From: JAHEFT01 sp963700705
GTDB lineage: Bacteria > Pseudomonadota > Gammaproteobacteria > Xanthomonadales > SZUA-36
Length of the DNA: 64,000 nucleotides
Direction of reading: 5' to 3'
Assembly: GCA_963700705.1 (NCBI GenBank)
Contig: CAVOYQ010000010.1
Span: forward strand, 310,001-374,000
The notes under the pieces are model-generated. The model did no database searches and had not been told where the DNA came from. It worked only from the letters and a program-made list of their open reading frames with translations. Positions within the stretch are counted from its first letter, which is position 1; every line of letters starts with the position of its first letter. The translations under genes were made by a program, and so were the position numbers. This document shows, one piece after another, positions 18,862-29,015 of this stretch.

Positions 18862-19166
18862 GTTTCAGACCCGCCCGCATTGAAGGAGCACTCCTTGCCG
18901 GTGTTTGTGCCGGAATTGCCCGGACGTTCGACTGGAACGTCTGGGTTCTTCGTGCCCTGTTCGTCGCATTTCTGCTCGTGAAAACATTCTGGGCCGTGGT
19001 GGTTTATGCAGTCCTGGCGCTGTTCTTCAACCTGTATGAAAACCAGTGGCCGGGGCGATCAAAATCCAGTGAGGGGCTGGCATCACCGGAGCTGTCAGGC
19101 CGCAGCGAACGGATCGCCGACCTGGAACGCCGGTTCCGGGAACTCGAAGGCCGCGATCAGATGTAG
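18858..19166 (+). CDS. pspC: PspC-domain protein
   Basis: A 102-aa membrane protein. The PspC domain is clear: RIEGALLAGVCAGIARTFDWNVW in part, followed by a hydrophobic helix up to about residue 58. A charged C-terminal tail with RIADLERRFRELE looks like a short coiled coil. In the Psp system PspC senses envelope stress and recruits PspA. ATG 18858 is within an ATGA overlap with pspA. Its TAG stop is the start of a REP repeat. Confidence 0.87.
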   Translation: MSFRPARIEGALLAGVCAGIARTFDWNVWVLRALFVAFLLVKTFWAVVVYAVLALFFNLYENQWPGRSKSSEGLASPELSGRSERIADLERRFRELEGRDQM

Positions 19167-19229
19167 GAGCGATTTTAATCGCGATTTCTTAAATGCTTTA
19201 AAATCGATCGCGATTAAAATCGCTCCTAC
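19163..19229. repeat. REP doublet, ATTTTAAT stem version
   Basis: A perfect-looking inverted pair of REP units, GTAGGAGCGATTTTAATCGC on the left and its complement on the right, separated by about 25 bases. It is the entire space between pspC and the convergent MATE gene. Both genes use the TAG inside the REP ends as their stop codons (19164-19166 and 19226-19228). Transcribed in either direction it would fold into a strong hairpin and may act as a terminator. Confidence 0.85.
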
Positions 19230-20593
19230 GCACCATCCCGGATAAACCGCTGGCTGGTGTGCCGGAACCGTCGCAGCATCAGCACTGCGGCAACGGTGAG
19301 GCCGGCAATCATGCCGACCCACATCCCGGCCGGGCCCATGCCCTGTCCGAAAGTCAGGTTATAGCCCAGCGTCATACCGATGATCCAGAATGAAATAACC
19401 ATGTACAGCATCGGCATTCGCGTGTCTTTGTATCCCCGCAGGATACCGGCAGCTACCATTTGCAGACCGTCCGGGTACTGGAAAATGGCGGCGTAAAAGA
19501 GCAGGCTGACCGCCAGCGGCGCAACCAGTGCATCATCCGTGTAAATATGAACAATCCGCTCCGGAAACAGGAACATGGCCGCAGCGCTGATGGTCTGGAA
19601 CCCCAGTACGATCAGGACACCAATCCGCCCGGCATAACGCGCCGCCTCCATGTCCTTGCGCCCGATGGCGTTGCCGACACGGATGGAAACGGCGCTCGAC
19701 AGGCCAACCGGGATCATGAACATCAGCGCCGAAAAATTGATTGCAATCAGGTGAGAGGCGGCGGGCACCGGCCCGAGCCGTCCGATCAGCAGGGCCGCCC
19801 CGACAAACAGGCTGCCTTCCACGAAAATCGCCACCGCGATCGGAACGCCTACTTTCAGCAGCGACCAGATGGTTTTCCAGTCCGGCAAGTCCAGCCGCGA
19901 CAGCAGCGCGAACGGTTGATAGTGCCGGTGCAGGCCGATGTACAGCACCAGCAGCAGGAACTGCAGCCAGATAACGATCGAGGTCGCGTAGCCGCAACCC
20001 ACGGTGCCCAGCGCCGGAAAACCCAGCTTGCCGAACATCAGGATGTAGTTGAGCGGAACGTTGAGCAAGGCGCCAGCCACGCCATAGAACATCGTGGGTG
20101 TCGTATTTCCGGTGCCTTCACTGAAAAAGCGCAACAGGAACACCATGGCCAACGCCGGCGCACCCCAGGAAAGCGCACGCAGATAACCGGCCGCCTCGGG
20201 GACAATCAGGGGATCGATCCCGAATCCGCTGAGCAACGGTTCGCTGAAATAGCACATGGTCCAGAAAGGAACGCCCAGGGCGAGCGCGATCCAGAACGCC
20301 TGGCGCGTCTGCAGCGCCGCCTCGGACTTCATTTGCGCGCCATCGAGCTGGGCCACGCTCGGCTGCACCACCATCAGTGTACCCAGGATGAACATCAGCA
20401 TGGCGGACCACAGCGCGCCGCCGATACCCAGTGCGGCCAGGGATATTTCCCTTTCCGGCAGGCGGCCGGCCATGACCGTGTCCACGAAATTCATGCTGAA
20501 CACGGCCAGCTGGCCGATGATCACCGGGGTGGCCAGGCGCATGGTGCGGCCGATTTCGGCCGGGTGGTTTTTGGCTTTGGTTATACTGTTCAT
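19226..20593 (-). CDS. MATE-family multidrug efflux transporter (NorM-like)
   Basis: A 455-aa inner-membrane protein with about twelve hydrophobic segments. N-terminal motifs: RLATPVIIGQLAVFSMNFVD and TVMAGRL, typical of NorM-type MATE pumps that export cationic compounds in exchange for Na+ or H+. The second half repeats the pattern (GVPIAVAIFVEGSLF, GLSSAVSIRVGNAIG). It diverges from the epimerase gene with only 35 bases between starts. Its substrate is not predictable. Confidence 0.92.
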   Translation of the reverse strand: MNSITKAKNHPAEIGRTMRLATPVIIGQLAVFSMNFVDTVMAGRLPEREISLAALGIGGALWSAMLMFILGTLMVVQPSVAQLDGAQMKSEAALQTRQAFWIALALGVPFWTMCYFSEPLLSGFGIDPLIVPEAAGYLRALSWGAPALAMVFLLRFFSEGTGNTTPTMFYGVAGALLNVPLNYILMFGKLGFPALGTVGCGYATSIVIWLQFLLLVLYIGLHRHYQPFALLSRLDLPDWKTIWSLLKVGVPIAVAIFVEGSLFVGAALLIGRLGPVPAASHLIAINFSALMFMIPVGLSSAVSIRVGNAIGRKDMEAARYAGRIGVLIVLGFQTISAAAMFLFPERIVHIYTDDALVAPLAVSLLFYAAIFQYPDGLQMVAAGILRGYKDTRMPMLYMVISFWIIGMTLGYNLTFGQGMGPAGMWVGMIAGLTVAAVLMLRRFRHTSQRFIRDGA

Positions 20594-20628
20594 ACCAGCG
20601 GAACATTGTACAGGAGAGTAAACCCCTC

Positions 20629-21615
20629 ATGAGCCTGACGGCGTTTGTCACCGGGGCCTCCGGCTTTGTCGGATCCAACCTGGTCAGAGAGCTGCATACC
20701 CGTGACTGGAAAGTTCACGTGCTGGCCAGGCCGACGTCATCACTGGATGAAATCAGCGGGCTTCCGGTCACGGTCCACACGGGTGATGTCACCGACCGCG
20801 ACAGCGTGATGGCAGCCATGCCGGGGAATCCGGATGCGGTGTTTCACGTCGCGGCAAGCACCAATTTCTGGTCGAGGAACAACGCCGCACAGGATCGCGT
20901 CAATATCGATGGAACCGGCAACATGGTCGAGGCCGCAATAGCGGCCGGCGCCCGGCGCTTCATTCATACGTCCAGTTTCGTGACCTGGGGTTTCGGCAAC
21001 AAAGCGATCAACGAACAAAGTGAGCGCAGCCCGGCAACGGACTGGATCAACTACGTACGCAGCAAGCACCTGGCTGAAGAAGTCGTGCTCGAGGCGGCCG
21101 AAAAATCAGCGCTGGACGCCGTGATCCTCAACCCGGCCCATATCCTTGGCCCGGGAGACCAGCACAACTGGTCCCGCATGATCCGCATGGTCGAGAAGGG
21201 AAAACTGTTTGCCGCGCCGCCCGGTAGTGGTAATTTCGGTGATGTCCGTGAAATCGCCCGGGCGCATATCGAGGCATTCCACTCGGGGCGGCGCGGAGAG
21301 AAATACCTGCTCGGCGGGGAATACGCAGCCTTTGCAGACGTCGTCAGGATTACCGGCGAAGTGTTGGGCCGGCGGGTGCCTCAGCACGCGGCGCCGGCCT
21401 GGATCATGAAAGCCTGGGCACACGTGCACACCGCCTTTGCCGGGCTTGCCGGCCGGGCGCCGGACATTACGCCGGAATCGGCCGCCATGGTCTGCTGGCA
21501 TGTCGAATGTGATTCGGGAAAAGCCCAGCGGGAACTGGATTACCGGTTTACGCCGATACGCACTTTGATCGAAGATACCGCAGACTGGATGAAAAGGAAG
21601 GGACTGTTGTCATGA
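20629..21615 (+). CDS. NAD-dependent epimerase/dehydratase (extended SDR)
   Basis: A 328-aa extended SDR. TGASGFVGSNLVREL is the NAD(P)-binding motif at residues 8-22. A Ser-rich catalytic segment, IHTSSFVTWG, follows, and the YxxxK motif reads YVRSKHLAEE. This pattern resembles the dihydroflavonol reductase/3-beta-HSD-like branch. The substrate cannot be inferred. The start ATG 20629 has AGGAG upstream. It overlaps the DUF3667 gene by 4 bases. Confidence 0.87.
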   Translation: MSLTAFVTGASGFVGSNLVRELHTRDWKVHVLARPTSSLDEISGLPVTVHTGDVTDRDSVMAAMPGNPDAVFHVAASTNFWSRNNAAQDRVNIDGTGNMVEAAIAAGARRFIHTSSFVTWGFGNKAINEQSERSPATDWINYVRSKHLAEEVVLEAAEKSALDAVILNPAHILGPGDQHNWSRMIRMVEKGKLFAAPPGSGNFGDVREIARAHIEAFHSGRRGEKYLLGGEYAAFADVVRITGEVLGRRVPQHAAPAWIMKAWAHVHTAFAGLAGRAPDITPESAAMVCWHVECDSGKAQRELDYRFTPIRTLIEDTADWMKRKGLLS

Positions 21616-22736
21616 ACACGGAAACGGAAAGCATCCTGCCGGCGCAGCAGCCGGGCAAACACCTGACCATCGCCGCAAAGCGCCTGGCCGGGTCCACGGC
21701 GTGCCTGAATTGCGGCACGGAACTGAAAGGGCCGTTTTGCTACTACTGCGGACAACCGGACAAGAACCTGATGCGGTTTTTTCCGGCGTTGCTGCGCGAG
21801 CTGCTCGAGGACACGTTTGATTTTGACTCGCGGTTCCTGAGAACGCTCAAACCCCTGCTGCTCAAACCGGGAAAACTGACCCGCGATTACCTCGACGGCC
21901 GGCGATTTCGCTACGTCCCGCCTCTGCGCCTCTATGTTTTCTCCAGCATCGCCTTTTTCTTCATTGCCGCCCTGTTGACTACCGATGTAATCCATATCAA
22001 CAAAGACGACGACGTGGTCATGGAGGCCGGAGTCCAATTTGATGAAGCGGACCAGGAAAAACTTGCAAAAGCATTGAAAGATGTTGACCCGGCGCTGGCT
22101 GAAGATATCAATCAGACCATCGCGGAAGCCCAGGGGAAAAAAATCGAAAAGGGTTTGACCATCGATGACGACGAAATAAATCTCAACGGTAAACCGTGGG
22201 ATCGGGAAACCAATCCCTTCATCATTCCTCTGGCGCCCGACTGGATCAATGACTGGGTAAACAACGAGATCGGTGAGTCACCGGCAAAAGGCAGGCAGAT
22301 CGAAGAGAACCCTGACCTGATCAAGGACAAGGTATTTGATGTCCTGCCGATAACCATGTTCGTGCTACTGCCCATCGTCGCGCTGCTGTTCAAGTTCTGG
22401 TACCTTTTCGCGAAGAAGTATTACGTCGAGCATCTTATATTTGCATTGCACAACCACGCGTTTTTATTCGTCGCTTTGTTGATTGTCATGCTCGGCAACA
22501 CCTTCGCCGGCTGGCAGGAGCCGTCCGAGGAGGGCTCCATCACCAAGGCGGTCATGTGGGTCAGCATCGTTATCTGGACCTGGATACCGGTGTACCTGCT
22601 GGTCTCCCTCAAGCGCGTTTACCAACAAGGCTGGTGGATGACATTCGCCAAATTCAGTTGCATCGGAATCTCCTACCTGGTGCTGCTTACCATGGCTTCG
22701 GCAGTTGTCGCGCTGCTCAGCTTCGTACTGCTGTGA
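21612..22736 (+). CDS. DUF3667 membrane protein with zinc ribbon
   Basis: A 374-aa protein. A zinc-ribbon-like motif, CLNCGTELKGPFCYYCGQ, lies at residues ~35-52. It is followed by the DUF3667 core (RLYVFSSIAFFFIAALL, a membrane segment), a polar acidic loop of about 120 residues, and three to four further membrane segments at the C terminus. Function is unknown in the family. The ATGA overlap with the epimerase gene indicates an operon. Confidence 0.83.
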   Translation: MNTETESILPAQQPGKHLTIAAKRLAGSTACLNCGTELKGPFCYYCGQPDKNLMRFFPALLRELLEDTFDFDSRFLRTLKPLLLKPGKLTRDYLDGRRFRYVPPLRLYVFSSIAFFFIAALLTTDVIHINKDDDVVMEAGVQFDEADQEKLAKALKDVDPALAEDINQTIAEAQGKKIEKGLTIDDDEINLNGKPWDRETNPFIIPLAPDWINDWVNNEIGESPAKGRQIEENPDLIKDKVFDVLPITMFVLLPIVALLFKFWYLFAKKYYVEHLIFALHNHAFLFVALLIVMLGNTFAGWQEPSEEGSITKAVMWVSIVIWTWIPVYLLVSLKRVYQQGWWMTFAKFSCIGISYLVLLTMASAVVALLSFVLL

Positions 22737-22740
22737 AAAA

Positions 22741-22851
22741 ATGAGCAGCAGACGGGACATGGATTTGGCACGACACAGCAGAGAACTCCGGCAGAACGGC
22801 TTCCTGGTGTCCGGTGATTTCTTCGAACCCGGTTTTATGGACGTCGACTAG
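22741..22851 (+). CDS. Possible 36-aa ORF
   Basis: A short open frame beginning MSSRRDMDLARHSRELRQNG and ending in VD, starting 4 bases after the DUF3667 stop. Its stop overlaps that of the convergent phosphorylase gene. No good ribosome site is separable from the upstream gene's end, and I recognise no family. It may be a coupled small protein, a remnant or chance. Confidence 0.2.
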   Translation: MSSRRDMDLARHSRELRQNGFLVSGDFFEPGFMDVD

Positions 22852-25800
22852 CGGAGCGAGGCGCGCTTCACGTCCACGATGATTTTTGAAATCCGGTTTT
22901 CGCGGTTGAACAGGGAGTGGCTCCAGGCGGGGGAGAGTTTGCTGCCGTGAATGACTTCCGGCCTGGAATCATCGGCGAAAACGGTAATTTGAGCATCAGA
23001 AGACAAACGATATACCACGGGTACACCGCAAAGGGTAAATGCGAGTGAGCCTTCTTCCAACTCCAGCTGACGTTCCTCCCTGCCTGCGAAAAACCGCCAG
23101 GTTTCATTTTTCGGGATGAACTCATTACGCCGAAGTATTACCGGCTCAAAAGTGACTGCGCCATGGTCCACCCTGACCCCCAACACGCTGAACCGCGCGA
23201 TGATGTCTTCCTTGACTTGCCCGGTCATTCCGGGCTGCTGGACGCCCGCGAAGCCGGGCGTGTGCGAATACGCATCCATTGGAAATGCGCCATACTCGCC
23301 TGGCGATTTGTGGACGCCCAGGCCTTCCTGTATTTCCTCAAAACGGGCGATAAGCGGATCCAGCAATGCACTGCCTGCCGGGCCCTGAGCGGCCAGTTCG
23401 ATGACCTCACTGGTCGCGAGCAGCAACTTGGAAACCATGTGCCAATAAATACAGCCCTGCCCCTCGTACTTGTACATCGTGCCGGATCTGCCGGTGAACT
23501 GTCGATGCCTGAACAATTGCTCGTAAATCGAACAAAGCATGGCAGCGTCCTCAGCATGCGTTGACGGGTCGTTATCCATTGCGGCACGCAATTGGGCGGC
23601 ATTCCTGAACCGGCTGTTGAAATGCACCCGGCCATCGATATCCTGCTCCAGGTAATCCATTCTCCCTGACTCCAGTTCGGCCCTGATCCACGCGTTTGTT
23701 TTCACCACCTCACTGTCCAGCACGTTCCTGTCCAGAAAGTGTGACTGCTTTTTGCAGGGATACAGCATGTAACTGTTCTGATCAGGTCGGTATATCTTGC
23801 TGGCCCTCAGAGCGTCCAGCAAAGCGAGACTTTCCCGTGGATCCAGGTACGCTGAACTCAACACCGCAACCTGGCCTTCCAGCATTTCGAAAAGATTCTC
23901 GACGTGGTAGCCATCCTCATCGAAGCGCACCAGGTTGTACGAATGGTAAAGGCCGTCGACCCGCCTGTTCCGGGCCAAACTGTGATCCAGGTATGCAAAA
24001 ACCTGGTGCACAAATTCGAGCAATTCAGACTTTTCGACAAAGTCCTTTTCTCCGCAAAACCCCGAGTATGCAGCGTCTCGATAGACATCACCGAGTTCGC
24101 CCATGCCGTCCATAAAGGTCTTGCGGTTTGAGGGATGAAGCAGCGATTCAAGTTCGGGCTTTGAATCTTTCAGCTCCCTGAAGACAGCTCTGAAATAATC
24201 AGCGACTTCCCGTGATACTGCAAAGGCGGCCACCGGGCTTTCCAGCAACAGGCTGTTGAAGACGAGCAGGAAACGGCGCAAATAGCACAACGTGACCATT
24301 GACAGCCCAAAGCCCACCAGCGCGTTGTTGGCGTCGTTCCACTCGGGCCGCTGGGTATTCATCCAGATGCCGCCGCCCGGCACGAAGTTAAGTACCTTGG
24401 CGAGGACCGGAACCAGGAGTTTTTCCAGCAGGCTGACGCGAAGAATCGTACCATCCTGGAGGTGAACGAGTTTGCCGTCGCAACCCGTTGCCGATACCCG
24501 GACTGCGATTGCATCCGCCCGGTCGGAGTCGAAGTCGACGCTGTTGCGTGGATCGCGTTTCAGCGCATCGTAGGATCGGATACGGTACGGAACATCGGCG
24601 TACACAAAAATCTCACGCGTCAAATAGTCACCGATTCTGCCCGGGTGGTACTTGCAGGAAAATTCAAGCAACCTCAGCAAATAATTGACCTGGTGATCCC
24701 CCCAGTAACCGATATTCGACCAGGGGTCACCGGCTTCCAGGACTTCCCAATCGAATCCGCCACGGGTAATCCGGTATGGATTGTATCCATCCAGCGTGGA
24801 GGCATTGACGAATTTGGCGATGAAACTCTCGATATATTCCGGGTAGGAAATGGCCAACGCCTCCCAGTTCTGGAAGATATCGCGCCAGTTGCCCTCGAAA
24901 TACAGTTTGTCGGAGCCGTCCGGATTTTTTAAATCAATGTTGAAGTGATTCCAGGGCCGGCTGGGATCACCGTGCCGCCGGCTGAAGGTCAGCGGCAGGT
25001 ATTCCAGAGCGATCCGCTCCAAATCCGCATCACCGCTGTTTTGAGTGGCTTCCAACACGGCGTTGCGCGGGGCCAGGGGATGGCTTCCGGGGCCGAGCGC
25101 CAGTTCCAGACGGGCGCGTAAAGGCTGGTTCCAGGTCTCCGCAAACTTCAACAAATCAACGACGGGCAGCGAGTACGCATCCAGAAACGTCCCGCCGCGC
25201 ATGATATTGAACACGGTGTTGGAAAAATGCCGCGCCGCAACCAGGACATCCGAGGATAACTGGCACCCATCGGCCTCCCCGGCCAACTGGAATAGCCTGA
25301 GGGTGCCCGACCGGACATCGGTTTCAACCAGGTCCGGCGTAACCCCCTCCCGGATTACGTGCAGTAGCGCAGACAGGTCCGAAGGGCCCTGGTCGACATC
25401 CGCCAGCAAGTACCAGTTCTTTTCCGAGCCGGGTGCAAGCGGGAAAGAACTCCGGACATGGAATGCTCCACGCCGGCCTTTTGTGAATGGTTCTTCATTG
25501 AATGCGGCGCCAATACCGAATGAATCAACCTGTTGCCCGGAAAGCAGAAGCTGTGGCCGGTCAAGCCCGATGCTCCATGCCACGGTCGCTCGCAGGGCTT
25601 CGCAGGGCTCAGCCCGGTCCGTAAGAATCGAACTGAGCGTATAAATTCCAACGTCCAGGTCCGGAACCTTTTCGGCCTGTTTGTAGGCATCCACCAATGT
25701 GCTCATGTTCGCCTGCAGGCTGCGGGTCACTCCGTAAGGCAACAGGTTTCGCAATCCGTCCAGGACATCTACCGTCACGCCGGTATCACCCTGGTTCAGA

Positions 25801-26285
25801 ATGGTCGACTTCCTGACAAATCCGAACCGGTCGCTGCTGGACCAACGGTATGAAAAAGTGAGCCCCAGGCTGAAATTTATTTCTTCGAATATGAGGCTGT
25901 TTCCCGCCAGGTTTTTATACAGGTTCCTCTCGATTTCATAAACATTCGCCTCCGGGGTGAATGGCCTCCAAAGTTGAATCCTCCCGCTTTTTTCGATCAA
26001 CAGGGATGTCTGGGGTCCGGTCGTGTAGTGCGCGTCATGAATCTTATCGTCGGTGTAGTAGGGAAACAGCGCATTGTCAGGATTGCCACGACCACAGGTC
26101 AGGCCACCACTGCTGGACAAAAACATCCAGTGATCGGAGCTGCTCACCAGCGTCATGAAGAAGGCGGGGATTTGATGGTAGTTGGTGATCTTGTAAAAGG
26201 TGCGCCCACCCAGTGACACCAGCTCACCATGGCTGTCTCCGGTAGCCTGCCTGATCAGCGAGTCACCGAGATAAACCCCTCTCAT
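22848..26285 (-). CDS. GH94/GH149-type glycoside phosphorylase, probably beta-1,3-glucan phosphorylase
   Basis: A 1145-aa cytoplasmic protein with no signal peptide. Features seen: NYHQIPAFFMTLVSSSDHW and GGLTCGRGNPDNALFPYYTDD near the N terminus (each part of a beta-sandwich), GNWRDIFQNWEALAISYP in the middle, and GGGIWMNTQRPEWNDANNA, where WND matches the general-acid region of GH94-like phosphorylases. The large size and these motifs favour GH149, described as beta-1,3-oligoglucan phosphorylases, over the ~800-aa GH94 enzymes. Such enzymes release glucose-1-phosphate and save ATP. Two bases separate it from a GH-A hydrolase gene in an operon with a sugar porter and GH1. Confidence 0.72.
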   Translation of the reverse strand: MRGVYLGDSLIRQATGDSHGELVSLGGRTFYKITNYHQIPAFFMTLVSSSDHWMFLSSSGGLTCGRGNPDNALFPYYTDDKIHDAHYTTGPQTSLLIEKSGRIQLWRPFTPEANVYEIERNLYKNLAGNSLIFEEINFSLGLTFSYRWSSSDRFGFVRKSTILNQGDTGVTVDVLDGLRNLLPYGVTRSLQANMSTLVDAYKQAEKVPDLDVGIYTLSSILTDRAEPCEALRATVAWSIGLDRPQLLLSGQQVDSFGIGAAFNEEPFTKGRRGAFHVRSSFPLAPGSEKNWYLLADVDQGPSDLSALLHVIREGVTPDLVETDVRSGTLRLFQLAGEADGCQLSSDVLVAARHFSNTVFNIMRGGTFLDAYSLPVVDLLKFAETWNQPLRARLELALGPGSHPLAPRNAVLEATQNSGDADLERIALEYLPLTFSRRHGDPSRPWNHFNIDLKNPDGSDKLYFEGNWRDIFQNWEALAISYPEYIESFIAKFVNASTLDGYNPYRITRGGFDWEVLEAGDPWSNIGYWGDHQVNYLLRLLEFSCKYHPGRIGDYLTREIFVYADVPYRIRSYDALKRDPRNSVDFDSDRADAIAVRVSATGCDGKLVHLQDGTILRVSLLEKLLVPVLAKVLNFVPGGGIWMNTQRPEWNDANNALVGFGLSMVTLCYLRRFLLVFNSLLLESPVAAFAVSREVADYFRAVFRELKDSKPELESLLHPSNRKTFMDGMGELGDVYRDAAYSGFCGEKDFVEKSELLEFVHQVFAYLDHSLARNRRVDGLYHSYNLVRFDEDGYHVENLFEMLEGQVAVLSSAYLDPRESLALLDALRASKIYRPDQNSYMLYPCKKQSHFLDRNVLDSEVVKTNAWIRAELESGRMDYLEQDIDGRVHFNSRFRNAAQLRAAMDNDPSTHAEDAAMLCSIYEQLFRHRQFTGRSGTMYKYEGQGCIYWHMVSKLLLATSEVIELAAQGPAGSALLDPLIARFEEIQEGLGVHKSPGEYGAFPMDAYSHTPGFAGVQQPGMTGQVKEDIIARFSVLGVRVDHGAVTFEPVILRRNEFIPKNETWRFFAGREERQLELEEGSLAFTLCGVPVVYRLSSDAQITVFADDSRPEVIHGSKLSPAWSHSLFNRENRISKIIVDVKRASLR

Positions 26286-26287
26286 GC

Positions 26288-27587
26288 TTAGCGGACCAGG
26301 AACGGAATATTGGCGTGGCCCGCATGACCCTGGCCATCGTAGACGTACACAAAAAGCCGATAAGCGCCGGGCTCTGCCGGGGCCTGGACCTCTGTTTCGT
26401 CAGATTCTGAACTGACAATCAGTCCTGCCAGGGTCATGGGCACTTGCTCGCGATCACCGCCTTCCTGTGTGGCCTCGCTTTCAAGCATGATTTCCCAGCG
26501 GTACCGGAGCGTGTCGCCATCCGGATCCCGGGCAACGACCTTCGCCTGATAGCGGCCGTTTGCATCGACGATAACGTCCTCTGCCGAAGTTTTCGAATCC
26601 AGCCGGGTTTCAATGATTTGTGGCGACCTGTTTACCGGCCAACTCGCCGGTCCAGATATAGTGCATGACATCGATCGTTTCCGTCTCGGAGCCGTCCGCC
26701 AGGAACATGCCATACCAGGTAGGCGTGCGCTCCTGTTTCTGATCCCAGAAGAAAACGTAGGATCCCAGCACATGGTCCGGATTCGAGGCAATTGCGACCT
26801 GGTAACTCTTCAGGTAATTTGCCGCTTTCTCACTGCTGTTTTGTTCGATCGGAGCGCCCCAGGACGTTTTGGCGACTTCCCAATGTCCGACGGCGCCCCA
26901 CTCCGTTACCAGGAATGGCTGATCAAAACCGGTCTCAGAGATGTAACGGGGTAAATTGACGATGTCGCCGTACATCTGAATGCTGATAAAGTCCAGGTCC
27001 GGCATGCGTGTTTTCACCAGTCCCGCAAGTTCCGCATTGAATCCGGCCAGCGCGGTCGTTGTCGGGTGATTGCCATCCAGCTCGTGAATCATCAGGGAAA
27101 TGTCATTGATGGCATCAAACACCCGCGGATTTTTGAAGAACAGGTTGGGTTCATTGCCAATCATCCAGGCCAATAAGGCCGGATGATCCTTGTATTTCAG
27201 GACTTCTCCCCGGGCGTACTCAAACTGCTCCGCGACCGCCTTCTCATCATCATAATCAAAACCATGCCGTTCCCGGCCAATTTCAATACACAGTGTCACG
27301 GTGACTCCCTGCCTCCAGGCCTCGTCAAGAAGCTGCATGCCGGGTAAGCCGGGAGTGTCGGTGCGCCAGGTACGGATGGAATTTCCACCATGGGAAACGA
27401 AAACAGCCAGGTCGGCAAACTCCAGCCCTGCACCCCGGATTTCATAGGGCTCGCCACCACGAAGCAGCTGGTATTGGCCGTCCTGCTCTGCAAGCACAAC
27501 CGGAATGGGCGCCATCTCACCGGCGAGGGTGAAGGGCGCGTAGCAAGCAAGGATGGCCACCAGGGTGGCGAGTCTCGGCTTATTCAT
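26288..27587 (-). CDS. Secreted clan GH-A glycoside hydrolase with C-terminal Ig/cadherin-like domain, frameshifted
   Basis: About 430 aa. A signal peptide (ATLVAILACYAPFTLAGE) is followed by a TIM barrel. The acid/base Glu lies in WMIGNEPNLFF, and the likely nucleophile Glu in PFLVTEWGAVG, the spacing expected of clan GH-A (GH2/GH5-like). After the barrel a domain with VVARDPDGDTLRYRWEI and FVYVYDGQGHAGHA resembles PKD/cadherin-like modules. An extra A (TTT at 26631-26633 in the plus strand) breaks the frame between the two parts. AGGAGTGAATC precedes the ATG. A role in cleaving beta-glucan outside the cytoplasm is inferred from the neighbours. Confidence 0.77.
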
Positions 27588-27605
27588 GATTCACTCCTGA
27601 TACGA

Positions 27606-29015
27606 TCAATGCCCCACCAGTTCGGCTTCGAGTTCTTCCAGGCTTCTTCCCTTGGTTTCGGGCAATATCCGCATGACAATGACCAGGCCCAATACCGCGA
27701 ACACGCCGTAGATCAGGAAGGTCATGGAATTACCGAAATTCTCGAGTTCCCAGGGGAAAACCAGCTGCACCAGGAAACTGACCGCGGAATTTACCAGGCC
27801 CACGAAGGAGATCGCGACGGCCCGGACCCGATTGGGAAAGAGCTCGGAAAAAAGCACCCACATGACCGGACCGAGCGAGATTGCAAAACTGGCTACAAAA
27901 CCCAGGATCCCAATGAGAATCAGGGTCGGGTTGATGTCGAGCAGCTCTCCGTTGGCCCCGTAAGTTGCGCTGCCAAAACCATAGGCCAGCAGAAACATGC
28001 AAAACGCAATTCCCGCCAATCCAAATCCGAGCAAGGGACGGCGTCCCAGTTTGTCGATCAGTGCGATCGCCAGTACCGTGAATACGAGATTGATCAGGCC
28101 GACGAGCACAGCCTGCATGAACGCTGCGTCCGTGCCGATTCCGGATTGTTCAAAAATCTTCGGCGCGTAGAAGAAAACCGAGTTGATACCGGTGATCTGC
28201 TGCAGGACGGCCACGGAAAGTCCGATGGTCAAAACCAGCTTCATGGACGGTGTGAATAACTCACGGAATGAGGCTCGTTCCGCATTCTGCTCGGCCTGCA
28301 GGGAAGCATGGATGTCAGAGAGTTCCGCTTCAGCCCGGGCCCGGTCGGTCACCTGCGCCATGACTGCCAACGCATCATCATCCTTGCCCCGCATGACAAG
28401 CCAGCGCGGACTCTCGGGCACCGTGAAAAGAGCAAAGAAATAGAAAATGGCCGGCAAGGTCTCAACGCCCAGCATCCAGCGCCAGTTCCATTCACCCAGG
28501 TGCAGCGCTTGCGCCCAGGCCAGGTCCGACTGCCCCAGGCCAAGGATCAGGTAGTTACTGAAATACGCCGCGGAAATGCCGATGACGATATTCAACTGGT
28601 TGAAGGACACCATCCGGCCGCGCAAATGCGCAGGCGCAATTTCCGCGATATACATCGGGGCAATGATCAGCGCAACACCGACACCAAAACCGCCCAGCAT
28701 CCGCGCTGCAACCAGGAACAGATAGTCCGGGGCCACTGCAGAGGCTATGGCCGAAGCCGAAAACAGCAAAGCGGCGACTTTCAGCACGGGACGGCGGCCG
28801 AACCGGTCACTCAGCGGACCGGACACCATCATGCCGAGGGTTGCTGTCAGGGTCAGCGACGCAACCGCCCAACCCACCTGGATGTTGGTCAGATTGAATT
28901 GCGGCTCAATAAATGTAACCACGCCTGAAATAACGGAGGCGTCGAAACCCATCAGGAATCCGCCAAGCGCCACGATGAGCGCTACACGGACCGTATATCG
29001 CGTATTTGAATTCAA
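27606..29015 (-). CDS. MFS sugar porter
   Basis: A 469-aa, twelve-helix transporter of the sugar porter family. All signatures are present: GFDASVISG in helix 1, DRFGRRP between helices 2 and 3, PESPRWLVMRGK before the central loop, the second-half repeat DKLGRRPLLG, and PETKGRSLEELE at the C terminus. It imports a mono- or small oligosaccharide, probably by proton symport. The start is TTG 29015, which overlaps the LacI-gene TGA (TTGA), so translation is coupled. Its place between regulator and phosphorylase suggests glucan-derived sugars as substrate. Confidence 0.92.
   Translation of the reverse strand: MNSNTRYTVRVALIVALGGFLMGFDASVISGVVTFIEPQFNLTNIQVGWAVASLTLTATLGMMVSGPLSDRFGRRPVLKVAALLFSASAIASAVAPDYLFLVAARMLGGFGVGVALIIAPMYIAEIAPAHLRGRMVSFNQLNIVIGISAAYFSNYLILGLGQSDLAWAQALHLGEWNWRWMLGVETLPAIFYFFALFTVPESPRWLVMRGKDDDALAVMAQVTDRARAEAELSDIHASLQAEQNAERASFRELFTPSMKLVLTIGLSVAVLQQITGINSVFFYAPKIFEQSGIGTDAAFMQAVLVGLINLVFTVLAIALIDKLGRRPLLGFGLAGIAFCMFLLAYGFGSATYGANGELLDINPTLILIGILGFVASFAISLGPVMWVLFSELFPNRVRAVAISFVGLVNSAVSFLVQLVFPWELENFGNSMTFLIYGVFAVLGLVIVMRILPETKGRSLEELEAELVGH

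Noticed and set aside
17925..19166. PspA-PspC fusion protein of 413 aa
   Set aside because: The +1 frame gives a natural PspA end (VEEESVESS) with TGA overlapping the PspC ATG, and the first 71 codons of the long frame precede the real ribosome site and contain the sigma-54-type promoter.
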